This document shows positions 1-7,295 of a stretch of DNA of 17,555 nt, one piece after another (position 1 is the stretch's first letter; each line of letters begins with the position of its first letter). The stretch comes from Chloroflexota bacterium (GTDB taxonomy: Bacteria; Chloroflexota; Anaerolineae; Aggregatilineales; UBA2796). Below the pieces are notes generated by a model, which had not been told where the DNA came from, searched no databases, and worked only from the letters and a program-made list of their open reading frames with translations. A program made the position numbers and the translations under genes. The stretch spans positions 1-17,555 of the forward strand of contig RFIM01000181.1 of assembly GCA_003695215.1 (NCBI GenBank). Direction: 5' to 3'.

Positions 1-1
1 C

Positions 2-754
2 TATGAGCAGACACGCCAAGCTTGGCGCGATATCTGGCAAGCGACTAACTTCGACCGCGAGCTAGCCACGCTCGACTATCCGCGTGCGCGCGCGCTGCTG
101 AATCTGTATCTGCCCTACCTCGATCGCAACGCGCCGATCTTAGAAGCAGGCTGCGGCCCTGCGCACGTGGTCTACTATCTGCGCCAACGCGGCTACCGAG
201 TCGTCGGCCTGGACTATGCGCCTGAGGCGCTAGCGCCGACGCACGCGCGCTTCCCTGACTTACCGCTGCATCTGGGCGACGTGCATCATCTGCCTTACGC
301 GGCCAATTCCTTTGGCGCTTATCTCTCCTTTGGCGTGGTAGAGCATTTTGAGAGCGGACCGACTGCGGCGCTGCGCGAGGCCTGGCGCGTCCTGAAGCCG
401 AAAGGGCTGCTGGTGCTGAGCACGCCATCGCCTAATTTTGTGGATGACCTGCGCGCTCTAGCCGATCGGCTGATTCCAAGTCGGCGTGGGCGCCTGCCGC
501 GCGCGCCCTACTATGAGACCGCATACACAGGTGCGCAGCTGGCCGACTTCTGCCGTGCGGTCGGTTTTCAAGTGCTGAAAGTGGTGCCGTACTCGCACAG
601 CTTCACCTTTTACGGCTTGCACAGCCTCTTCCGCGGCAAAGGCTACTACCAAACTTCAAGGCTAGCCGAGCTGATGGGCAAGCTCGGGCGCCTGATCGCG
701 CCACAACGCACAGCCTTTGCCACGCTCGTGCTGGCCGAGAAGCCTAGCGAATAG
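2..754 (+). CDS. Class I SAM-dependent methyltransferase (5'-truncated by window edge)
   Basis: The frame is open from base 2, so the true start lies outside the window; an internal GTG at 167 falls inside the cofactor motif and is not a credible start. About 250 residues are visible. The SAM-binding motif I reads ILEAGCGPAHVVYYL (residues 46-60 of the visible part), followed by VVGLDYAPEAL, whose Asp (residue 71) would bind the ribose hydroxyls. The next segment, GDVHHLPYAANSFGAYLSFG, is the usual motif II region of the UbiE/Methyltransf_11 group, and VLKPKGLLVLSTPSP is the post-motif segment. The fold assignment is secure. The substrate is not visible; relatives modify quinones, lipids, sugars or small metabolites. 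The stop overlaps the end of the convergent hydrolase gene by 11 bp. Confidence 0.88.
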   Translation, partial: YEQTRQAWRDIWQATNFDRELATLDYPRARALLNLYLPYLDRNAPILEAGCGPAHVVYYLRQRGYRVVGLDYAPEALAPTHARFPDLPLHLGDVHHLPYAANSFGAYLSFGVVEHFESGPTAALREAWRVLKPKGLLVLSTPSPNFVDDLRALADRLIPSRRGRLPRAPYYETAYTGAQLADFCRAVGFQVLKVVPYSHSFTFYGLHSLFRGKGYYQTSRLAELMGKLGRLIAPQRTAFATLVLAEKPSE

Positions 755-1823
755 TGCGCTTCCACTGATCTTTGAACTCGACGTTGCTCAGATCAGGCGC
801 CTCCAAAAAGTCCACCAGCAGGCGATTGAACTTCGCCGTGATCTCCAGCATTGGGAAATGCCCGACGTCGGGCTCGATCAGCGGCAGGAAATAGCCGCTC
901 TGCTTGCCGCGATTGATGCGCTGCAGGAGCGACTCATCGGGCGGCGGCAGGAGCGCATCTGCCTCGCCGTGCAACAAGAGCGTCGGCGTCATCAAGCGCT
1001 TCAGCTCAAGCGCCAAGTTTTGCAGGCTGAGCGACTGGGCTGTGCGCAAAAAAGCCATCTCATCAGCCTTGGCGACTTCAGCGCGCAACATCTCTAGATC
1101 GGGCAGGTCGCGGCTGACACAGCGCATTAGCAGCGCAACGGGCTTGGCAGAGGTCAAGGTGGCGAGGATAGGCGCGAAGCCTTGCGAAGGTGGCTCAGCG
1201 GGCGGCGTGGGCACGGTAGCGATTGAGAGCGGCAAGACGGGCGCCACAGGGCGGTTCTCGGGCGGCGGCGCTGATTGCGGCGGCGTTGAGGCCGCTTGTT
1301 GTAAGGCGCGGAATGGGTTCGAAGGTAAAGTCTCGCTCGTCGGGCTGTAGGTAACGTTTGTGGGCGGTGAGCTTGGGTGTAGCTCGGCGGGCCTGGACGT
1401 TGGCGCGGCTGCGCGTGGCTGCAGGGCAGGTGGCAGCTCATCGCCTAAGCCGCCCATATCCACAAGCGGCGGGCTGATCAAGAACAGGCGATGAGTGAAT
1501 TCAGGGTACTGACGGGCGAAATTCAGGCAGACGGCTGCGCCCAGCGAATGCCCTACCAGCACTGCCTTGCGGATGCCCATATTCTCAAAGAACTTGAAGA
1601 GCAAGGTGACGTGGTCTCTGACGGTACATTTGTTAATATCCTTGCCCGAATCGCCGAAGCCCCACAAGTCCAAGGCATAAGTGCGGTATTTCCCGCTCAG
1701 GTGCTGCATGGTCGGCACCCAATAGCGCCATGAACCAAGCCAACCATGCACTAGAATGATCGGGCGCCCGCGTCCAAGCGCCTCGTAGTGAACCAGATCA
1801 TTTTCAATGGTTATTGCGCTCAT
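744..1823 (-). CDS. Alpha/beta-fold hydrolase with a Pro-rich insert
   Basis: A 359-residue alpha/beta hydrolase. Seen: the oxyanion segment LVHGWLGSW (residues 24-32), the nucleophile elbow VGHSLGAA with Ser93, a late acid in HGEADALLPP (Asp289 or nearby) and the catalytic His in VGHFPMLE (His322). This is a complete Ser-Asp-His set, and the strand order fits the family. The unusual part is residues about 126-216, a Pro/Ser/Thr/Ala-rich stretch of roughly 90 residues inserted where the cap begins. It has no obvious secondary structure, and helical cap-like sequence resumes after it. The ATG start is supported by GAGAAGG five bases upstream and by an extended -10 at 1875-1883. No signal peptide is visible, so it is probably cytoplasmic. 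The substrate is unknown: esterase, C-C hydrolase and haloperoxidase-like activities are all possible. Confidence 0.9.
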   Translation of the reverse strand: MSAITIENDLVHYEALGRGRPIILVHGWLGSWRYWVPTMQHLSGKYRTYALDLWGFGDSGKDINKCTVRDHVTLLFKFFENMGIRKAVLVGHSLGAAVCLNFARQYPEFTHRLFLISPPLVDMGGLGDELPPALQPRAAAPTSRPAELHPSSPPTNVTYSPTSETLPSNPFRALQQAASTPPQSAPPPENRPVAPVLPLSIATVPTPPAEPPSQGFAPILATLTSAKPVALLMRCVSRDLPDLEMLRAEVAKADEMAFLRTAQSLSLQNLALELKRLMTPTLLLHGEADALLPPPDESLLQRINRGKQSGYFLPLIEPDVGHFPMLEITAKFNRLLVDFLEAPDLSNVEFKDQWKRTIR

Positions 1824-1874
1824 GGCGACCTTCTCACCGCTCCGAGATTAGGCAACACTGCATTATTTTGCACA

Positions 1875-1883
1875 AATATAGCA
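1875..1883 (-). promoter_or_regulatory. Extended -10 element for the hydrolase gene
   Basis: Read on the minus strand this is TGC-TATATT, an extended -10 with a 5/6 hexamer. Transcription would begin near 1868, giving a leader of about 45 bases. The -35 region (around 1897-1903) is poor, as expected for an extended -10 promoter. Confidence 0.45.
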
Positions 1884-2041
1884 CGCCTTATCTAAAAAGA
1901 AAGCTAGGCCAGGAGCGCGATCAAGCTGTGCTGCCAAGGGATACCTGTGAAGCGGCAAAGATCAGCCTAGAAGGCTGCGGAGACCTGCTCTCCACGCCAC
2001 AGCAGCCCGCATCTTCTAACCTGATGCCTGGCTATTTCCTA

Positions 2042-2050
2042 TGCTACAAT
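2042..2050 (+). promoter_or_regulatory. Extended -10 element driving the structured RNA/leader
   Basis: TGC-TACAAT matches the extended -10 consensus at TG and five hexamer positions. The predicted start near 2057 coincides with the 5' edge of the folded RNA candidate, about 175 bases ahead of the next ATG. No good -35 is seen at 16-18 bases. Confidence 0.5.
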
Positions 2051-2056
2051 AACGCC

Positions 2057-2205
2057 AGAGCGTCTCTTGGCGTCTGAGGAGTGTTGTGCCTGACTGATGA
2101 GCTGCCTCAAAGGATCAGTGCCTTGCCATATGCCTTTTGGGCAGTTCCTTGCATTGAGGAGGCGCTGAGAGCCTTGTGCCACACTCCAGGGCAGCCGCTC
2201 GCCAA
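2057..2205 (+). ncRNA. Structured RNA candidate, 6S-RNA-like (or long 5' leader)
   Basis: The 5' and 3' parts pair into a rod. GAGCG (2058-2062) can pair with CGCTC (2196-2200), GGAGTGT (2078-2084) pairs perfectly with ACACTCC (2181-2187), GTGCC (2086-2090) pairs with GGCGC (2161-2165, one G-U), and a central hairpin joins 2099-2113 with 2133-2147 (12 Watson-Crick pairs, 2 G-U, 1 mismatch, 19-base loop). The inner part could alternatively form 2093-2119. A closing stem, asymmetric internal loops and a long apical hairpin within about 150 bases resemble 6S RNA, and CTGAGGAGTGTT with CCACACTCCAGGG resembles the conserved 5' and 3' parts of 6S as I remember them. An extended -10 lies seven bases before the 5' end. 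There is no T-run terminator, so it might instead be the leader of the downstream gene. Pairings were found by eye. Confidence 0.4.
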
Positions 2206-2232
2206 TGTACACTTGCCTACGCTTTCTGAACG

Positions 2233-4311
2233 ATGCGTTATGCTCTCTTCACGCTGATCCTAGTGCTAAGCGCGGCGCTCAGCGCCGTGAGCCGAGCCCA
2301 AGCGCCTGAACGCTATGCGCTGCCCGCGCCGATCTGCGCGCTTGCGGCAGCGCGTGTAGTCTGTTATGACGTGCGCAGCGCTGCGCCGCGTTTTATCACG
2401 CCTAGCGCTGATCATGTCATCGCCTTCGCGCTCTCGCCATCCGCTGACGCGCTGCTCTACCGCACTGAAGATGGCCGCGTCTTGATCGCGGCGCTGGACG
2501 CGCCGCGACCGCTTCTGATCGCCGCCGACGCGCTGCTGCCAGCGCTCTTGCCGCATGCAGCAGAAAGTCTCGCCTGGTCGCCCGATGGCGTGACGCTCGC
2601 CTATCTGACCGCTTATGGCTTGGAAATTGCTCTGCCGACGCCAATCGGCGTGCCGCTACTGATCTCAGAGACGACGCGGCAATATGTCAGCCTGCGCTTC
2701 TCGCCTTTTGGCGGCAAATTAGCGGCGCAAGATCATCTGGGCGGCTGGACGATCTTCAAGCTGACGGCTGAGCAAGGCGTGCGCAGTGGCCTAGAGCGCG
2801 TCGATAGCGTCGATGAGCCTGCTGAGGCTGCCTGGCTTGACGATAACAGCCTGATTCTTGCGCCATGGCGTGGCGGCTTGGTGCGCCTGAACGTGATCGA
2901 GGCCGCTGAGCGCACCTTTTTAGTCGAGGCTTGGCGCAGGGCCGAAGGCGTGTTCACACGTTTGAGCAGCGCCTATGACGGCACAGTGCGCGCTATGCAA
3001 CGCGTCGGCAGTATGCCTGAAGGTGTGCTAGTCAGCATTGGCGGCGACGGCACAGCCACACCTTTCGGCGAGCGGCGCGTGGACACGAGCATGACCTGGA
3101 TCGGCAATGGCAGCCGCCTGGTTTACATCACCAGCGGCACGCCAATCGTCGTCATCCCTGAATCAGGCATCGAAGATGCGCTGCCGCTACAGCGCGTTCA
3201 AGCCGTAGCTTGGGCTATGCCGATGTTCCAGCGCGTCTCCAATCTAGCGCTCGACGCCGATCTCTATTTCCTTGCCTACGATAGCGTCACTAACGCTGAG
3301 TCGTATCGCGTGCAAGAAGACGGCGTGCCGCAAGTGTGGCGCCTGTTTGGCGATGGCGAGCGCGCTGTTGAGCAGCTCTCGCGCTTGCCTGAAGGCGTGC
3401 GCGCCTTTGCGCTCAGCCCTGACCGACGACAAATGGTTGTGGTGAGCGGACAGAGCGTCGCGATCCTGCCTGCTTTGAACGCGGCCGAGCTAGCCGCTCT
3501 AGCGACGCCAACGCCACTTGGCAGGCGCGGCACACCGACGCCTGAGCCGCTCAGGCTGCCTGATGCGCCCGAAGCGCGCTTGGTGGCGCGCTTGCGCAGC
3601 TCTACATTGGCTAGCGTGGACTGGAGCAGCGATGCGCGCCAAATTGCCTTCGTGGATACTGACGGCGTCTATGTGATTACGCTCACCGACGATCCGAGCG
3701 TTTTGCCACAGCCACTGACCATTGCGGCCAGCACGCCCGAGCGCGTGTATGATCAGGTGCGCTTCAGCCCTGATGGGCGTTCGCTGCTGATGCGCGCTTC
3801 CTTGAGCGACGGCAGCTATGAGTTCGCCGTGGCGCCCTTGGCAGAAGGCGCCTGGCGTTTGCCTAACTTCCGCGCTGAGCAGGCGCATTGGCACCTGAAC
3901 GGCCTGTTCCTGGTCAAGCGCCAGGGCGATCAATGGCTGCTGAGCGCTTACGATGGGCAAGCTGAAACGTTGTTGGCGCGTTCTGCGTATCCGATTGTAG
4001 CCATACAGCCGCTCGGCGTGGCGGCGCGCATGAGTGAGCAGCCTGTCGTCTTTTGGCGGCAAGTCGGTTGGCAGGTAGCTGCGGCGGTGCAGCGCGTCAG
4101 CACCACAGGCGATCCTGATCAGCTGCGCGTGGAAGGTCCGCCGTATGCGTTGCCCAGAGCGCGCTTTTCGCCAACAGCGCGCTTTGGCATCGGGCAAGTG
4201 CGCAGCCGAGGTGATAAAATTGATCAACTGATCGTGTTGGATACAATCAATGGGCGCGCCGTGGCACTGCGTGATGTGCGCGTCCTCGATCAATTTGAAT
4301 GGGCAAGGTGA
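2233..4311 (+). CDS. Exported PD40/WD40-like beta-propeller protein
   Basis: 692 residues. An N-terminal signal peptide (hydrophobic core about 4-18, probable cleavage after AQA at residue 24) directs export. The mature protein has many copies of the TolB/PD40 blade signature: FALSPSADALLY (65-76), AWSPDGVTLAYL (114-125), RFSPFGGKLAA (155-165), ALSPDRRQMVVV (393-404), DWSSDARQIAF (463-473) and RFSPDGRSLLM (510-520). A Thr-Pro linker, ATPTPLGRRGTPTPEP (about 424-439), separates two groups of blades. There is no catalytic motif, so a binding, scaffold or sensing role is likely. An in-frame TGA at 2227-2229 fixes the ATG at 2233 as the earliest ATG; no clear ribosome site precedes it. Its stop lies only five bases before the preferred start of the response regulator gene, suggesting coupled translation and a possible sensory link to that two-component pair. 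Confidence 0.85.
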   Translation: MRYALFTLILVLSAALSAVSRAQAPERYALPAPICALAAARVVCYDVRSAAPRFITPSADHVIAFALSPSADALLYRTEDGRVLIAALDAPRPLLIAADALLPALLPHAAESLAWSPDGVTLAYLTAYGLEIALPTPIGVPLLISETTRQYVSLRFSPFGGKLAAQDHLGGWTIFKLTAEQGVRSGLERVDSVDEPAEAAWLDDNSLILAPWRGGLVRLNVIEAAERTFLVEAWRRAEGVFTRLSSAYDGTVRAMQRVGSMPEGVLVSIGGDGTATPFGERRVDTSMTWIGNGSRLVYITSGTPIVVIPESGIEDALPLQRVQAVAWAMPMFQRVSNLALDADLYFLAYDSVTNAESYRVQEDGVPQVWRLFGDGERAVEQLSRLPEGVRAFALSPDRRQMVVVSGQSVAILPALNAAELAALATPTPLGRRGTPTPEPLRLPDAPEARLVARLRSSTLASVDWSSDARQIAFVDTDGVYVITLTDDPSVLPQPLTIAASTPERVYDQVRFSPDGRSLLMRASLSDGSYEFAVAPLAEGAWRLPNFRAEQAHWHLNGLFLVKRQGDQWLLSAYDGQAETLLARSAYPIVAIQPLGVAARMSEQPVVFWRQVGWQVAAAVQRVSTTGDPDQLRVEGPPYALPRARFSPTARFGIGQVRSRGDKIDQLIVLDTINGRAVALRDVRVLDQFEWAR

Positions 4312-4316
4312 GACCA

Positions 4317-4994
4317 ATGGCAGAGCGAATTCTGGTCATTGAAGATGAGCCAAGGATTGCGCAGGTGATCGAGCGCGGCTTGATCTACGAAGGCTTCCGC
4401 GTCGATGTCGCTCATGACGGACGCACAGGTTTGGCAATCGCACGCGATAATCCGCCTGACCTGGTCATTTTAGATTGGATGCTGCCAGGCATGGACGGCA
4501 TAGAAGTCTGCAGGCGCCTGCGGAATGCTTCAAACGTGCCGATCCTGATTCTGACAGCGAAAGGTGAAGTCCAGGATCGGGTGACCGGCTTGGATGCTGG
4601 CGCCGACGATTACTTGATCAAGCCCTTTTCCTTTGAAGAGCTGATGGCGCGCATTCGGGCGCTCTTCAGGCGCTCGACGGTCAGTTCGAAGCCTGAGATT
4701 CTGCGCTTTGCCGACCTTGAGCTGGATACAGGCACGCATCGTGCCATGCGCAACAACCGTCCTATCGACTTGACGGCCAAAGAGTACGAGCTGCTCGAGC
4801 TATTCATGCGCCATCCGCGCCAAGTGCTGACTCGCGAGATGATCTTCGACCGAGTCTGGAATTATGATTTCGGCGGCGAGAGCAACATCATCGAAGTCTA
4901 CGTGCGCTGTCTACGCCAGAAAACGGAAGCAGAAGGCGAGCCGCGCTTGCTGCACACAGTACGCGGCGTCGGCTATGTGCTGCGTGAGGAATAA
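4317..4994 (+). CDS. OmpR/PhoB-family response regulator
   Basis: 225 residues from the preferred ATG at 4317, which has AAGGTGAG at 4305-4312; an in-frame ATG at 4299 would add six residues and overlap the upstream gene. The receiver domain (about 4-118) has the acidic pocket Asp10/Glu11, phospho-acceptor Asp53 in VILDWMLPGMDG, Thr80 and Lys102, all the residues needed for phosphotransfer. The C-terminal winged helix (about 128-223) has the family's RNNRPIDLTAKEYELLELF and HTVRGVGYVLR segments. It is a DNA-binding transcription regulator in the cytoplasm, and its partner is almost certainly the histidine kinase 67 bases downstream. The regulon is unknown. Confidence 0.96.
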   Translation: MAERILVIEDEPRIAQVIERGLIYEGFRVDVAHDGRTGLAIARDNPPDLVILDWMLPGMDGIEVCRRLRNASNVPILILTAKGEVQDRVTGLDAGADDYLIKPFSFEELMARIRALFRRSTVSSKPEILRFADLELDTGTHRAMRNNRPIDLTAKEYELLELFMRHPRQVLTREMIFDRVWNYDFGGESNIIEVYVRCLRQKTEAEGEPRLLHTVRGVGYVLREE

Positions 4995-4999
4995 CGCTT

Positions 5000-5008
5000 T
5001 GCTAAGAT
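5000..5008 (+). promoter_or_regulatory. Possible extended -10 before the histidine kinase
   Basis: TGC-TAAGAT has the TGC extension but only a 4/6 hexamer and no -35. It could allow kinase expression independent of the upstream genes. Weak. Confidence 0.2.
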
Positions 5009-5046
5009 AGCGCTCATCATCAGGTTGTGAGGCGCGTGCTAGGATC

Positions 5047-5052
5047 AGGAGG
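5047..5052 (+). promoter_or_regulatory. Strong ribosome binding site fixing a TTG start
   Basis: A full AGGAGG lies nine bases before the TTG at 5062. The nearest in-frame ATG (5080) would be 27 bases away, too far, so the TTG is the better start. Confidence 0.7.
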
Positions 5053-5061
5053 AAGTAAACA

Positions 5062-6522
5062 TTGCGCTTGAGATTCCTGATGACTATTCGCACGCGCCTT
5101 ACTTTGATCTACTCGGCTGTGCTAGTAGCCGTGATCGCGCTTCTGGCCGTAGCGTTCTTCAGCCTGTTCGACTGGGCGTGGCGCGAGCAGATCGCAGAGA
5201 GCATGAACATCGTGGCGCAGCAGGTCAGCCAGATCGTCCTCAACGAGGTCATGGATTCTGAGCCGCCTGCAGCGATTTACAGGCGCTTGGCGCGCTCGCT
5301 GAATCTGAGCTTCGCTGTGCAAGTGTGGCAGCATGATGGCAAGCTGCTCTTTGCAACAGATAACCTGGCATATAGCCAGCCCTTTGACGCTGACAATCGC
5401 GACAGCCGTGTCAAGGCGCTGCGCGACGTCAATTTGGCCTCTGAAGACTTGCACGCCTTAGTCTTCACACAGCCGATCTACACGCCACAAGCCGAGTATC
5501 TTGGCACAGTGCAAGTCCTCTCACCGCTGACCATACTGGATGCTGCTAAACAGCGCCTGATGCGCGTCATCGTCTTCACTGCCATAGTGACGCTTGTAGT
5601 GTCGTCCTTGATCGGCTTTGCAGTAGCTAGCCATTTTCTACATCCGATCGAGACGATCGCTCAGGCGGCCAAACAGATCACGGCTGCTAACGACCTCAGC
5701 AAGCGCATTCCCTACAAAAATTCTGATGAGCTTGGGCAACTGGCGCTGACTTTCAATACCACGCTGGATCGGCTAGAGCGGCTGTTCATGGCGCAGCGCC
5801 GCTTTGTAGCTGACGTCTCGCATGAGATGCGCACGCCGTTGACAACCTTGCAAGGCAATCTCGATCTGATCAAGCGCTATGGCATAGAGGCTGCTTCGCT
5901 TGAGGCTATGGAGAGCGAACTGAAGCGTATGAATCGCCTTGTGGGCGATTTGCTGCTCCTAGCACAAGCTGATAGCGGTCATTTGCCGCTCAGAGAGGAT
6001 CAAGTCGATCTGGATACCTTGGTGATGGAAGTTTTCCGACAGGCGAAGCTGCTGAGCCAGACGATTGAGGTGCGCCTGGTGGAGTTACAGGCGGCGCGCG
6101 TCAAAGGTGATTCGGATCGGCTCAAGCAGGTGCTGCTGAACTTAGTGACCAATGCGATCAAGTACACACCTGAAAACGGCGCAGTCATGCTCAGCTTGAC
6201 GGTTGAAGGTGGCTACGCCGTCTTGCGCGTCAGCGATACAGGCATCGGCATTCCTAAAGAGGATTTGCCGCACATCTTCGAGCGCTTCTACCGCGTAGAT
6301 AAGGCACGCGATCGCAAGATTGGCGGCGCAGGGCTAGGCCTTTCCATTGCCAAGTGGATCGTCGAGGCGCATCACGGGCGTATCTCAGTGGAGAGCGAAT
6401 TAGGCAAAGGCTCGACCTTCACCGTGCAGCTGCCGTGCCTGAACGCGGACGTACAGCCGGAATCTTTGAGAGATACGCAGCCGCGCATTCCAATTTTGCA
6501 GATCGGCAAGCGCAAACGCTAA
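5062..6522 (+). CDS. Membrane-bound sensor histidine kinase
   Basis: 486 residues with a TTG start chosen from the AGGAGG at 5047-5052. Order of domains: transmembrane helix 1 (about 14-35), an extracytoplasmic sensor of about 130 residues, transmembrane helix 2 (about 168-192), HAMP (about 193-243), HisKA with VADVSHEMRTPLTTLQ (phospho-acceptor His254), and an HATPase domain with N-box NLVTNAIKYTPE (Asn364), G1 SDTGIGIP (Asp392), F-box IFERFYRVD and G2 GGAGLGLSIA (421-430). All catalytic boxes are intact. It should autophosphorylate and pass phosphate to the OmpR-type regulator encoded just upstream. The sensor domain has no recognisable ligand motif. The gene ends with a 4-bp overlap against the convergent ABC ATPase gene. 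Confidence 0.95.
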   Translation: MRLRFLMTIRTRLTLIYSAVLVAVIALLAVAFFSLFDWAWREQIAESMNIVAQQVSQIVLNEVMDSEPPAAIYRRLARSLNLSFAVQVWQHDGKLLFATDNLAYSQPFDADNRDSRVKALRDVNLASEDLHALVFTQPIYTPQAEYLGTVQVLSPLTILDAAKQRLMRVIVFTAIVTLVVSSLIGFAVASHFLHPIETIAQAAKQITAANDLSKRIPYKNSDELGQLALTFNTTLDRLERLFMAQRRFVADVSHEMRTPLTTLQGNLDLIKRYGIEAASLEAMESELKRMNRLVGDLLLLAQADSGHLPLREDQVDLDTLVMEVFRQAKLLSQTIEVRLVELQAARVKGDSDRLKQVLLNLVTNAIKYTPENGAVMLSLTVEGGYAVLRVSDTGIGIPKEDLPHIFERFYRVDKARDRKIGGAGLGLSIAKWIVEAHHGRISVESELGKGSTFTVQLPCLNADVQPESLRDTQPRIPILQIGKRKR

Positions 6523-7286
6523 TGCTTGATGATCTTGCTCAGGAAAATATTCATGCGCTCGGTCTGCGGCGCCGTGAAGAGCCTCTCAGGGTCGCCCTGC
6601 TCGACGATCTCGCCTTGATCCATGAAGATGACGCGGCTGGCCGCAGCGCGCGCAAAGCCCATCTCGTGGCTCACCACCAGCATGGTCATGCCTTCAGCGG
6701 CAAGGTTGAGCATCACGTCTAGCACTTCCTTGATCATCTCAGGATCGAGCGCGCTGGTCGGCTCGTCAAAGAGCATGATCTTCGGCTGCATGGCCAGCGC
6801 GCGCGCAATGGCCACGCGCTGCTGCTGGCCGCCGCTCAACTGACCGGGATAGACGTCCGCCTTCTCAGGAATGCCAACCTTCTCCAGCAATTCACGGGCG
6901 ATCTTGACAGCCTCTTTGTGGCTGCGCTTGCGCACCACACGCTGCGCCAAGCAGATGTTATCCAAGGCCGTGTAGTTCGGAAACAGGTTGAAGCTCTGGA
7001 AGACCATGCCAACTTCAGCGCGCACCTTGTTGATATTCGCCGCTGAATCCAGCGCAATGCCATCGACGATGATCTCGCCGCTATCGAAGGTCTCCAGGCG
7101 ATTGATGCAGCGCAACAAAGTGGACTTGCCTGATCCGCTCGGGCCGATGATCACGATCACCTCGCGCGGATAGACCTCAAGGCTGACATCGCGCAAGGCA
7201 TGAACAACGCCGCGCGGCGTGCGGAAATACTTATTGATCTTGCGAATGGTGATGATCGGTGCGTTAGGCATGTTCTCGTTAGCCAT
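6519..7286 (-). CDS. Polar amino acid ABC transporter ATP-binding protein (GlnQ/HisP type)
   Basis: 255 residues, the family's usual length. Seen: Walker A GPSGSGKST (48-56), Q-loop Gln97 in MVFQSFNLFPN, signature LSGGQQQR (150-157), Walker B IMLFDEPTSALDP (170-182) and H-loop His207 in VVSHEMGFA. The wording of these motifs matches the PAAT subfamily (GlnQ, HisP, ArtP) that powers uptake of amino acids such as glutamine, histidine or arginine. The ATG start has GAGGA six bases upstream, and only nine bases separate it from the permease stop, so the two genes form an operon. Substrate choice cannot be read from the ATPase. Confidence 0.95.
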   Translation of the reverse strand: MANENMPNAPIITIRKINKYFRTPRGVVHALRDVSLEVYPREVIVIIGPSGSGKSTLLRCINRLETFDSGEIIVDGIALDSAANINKVRAEVGMVFQSFNLFPNYTALDNICLAQRVVRKRSHKEAVKIARELLEKVGIPEKADVYPGQLSGGQQQRVAIARALAMQPKIMLFDEPTSALDPEMIKEVLDVMLNLAAEGMTMLVVSHEMGFARAAASRVIFMDQGEIVEQGDPERLFTAPQTERMNIFLSKIIKH

Positions 7287-7295
7287 CTTTCATCC

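Noticed and set aside
1814..2077. 87-codon plus-strand frame in the divergent intergenic region
   Set aside because: No ribosome site, atypical composition, and it overlaps the hydrolase start and both promoter-like sites; it looks non-coding.
2094..2113. CTGATGAG resembling the hammerhead ribozyme core
   Set aside because: The second conserved core element (GAAA before stem III) and the cleavage-site arrangement are missing.
3499..4317. 272-codon open frame on the minus strand opposite the propeller gene
   Set aside because: It is antisense to a clearly coding propeller gene with family motifs, and its translation shows no recognisable domain; long shadows are expected in GC-rich sequence.
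6308..6315. GCGATCGC, the cyanobacterial HIP1 octamer
   Set aside because: I did not see it repeated at the high density typical of HIP1-rich genomes; a lone copy is expected by chance and does not make this cyanobacterial.
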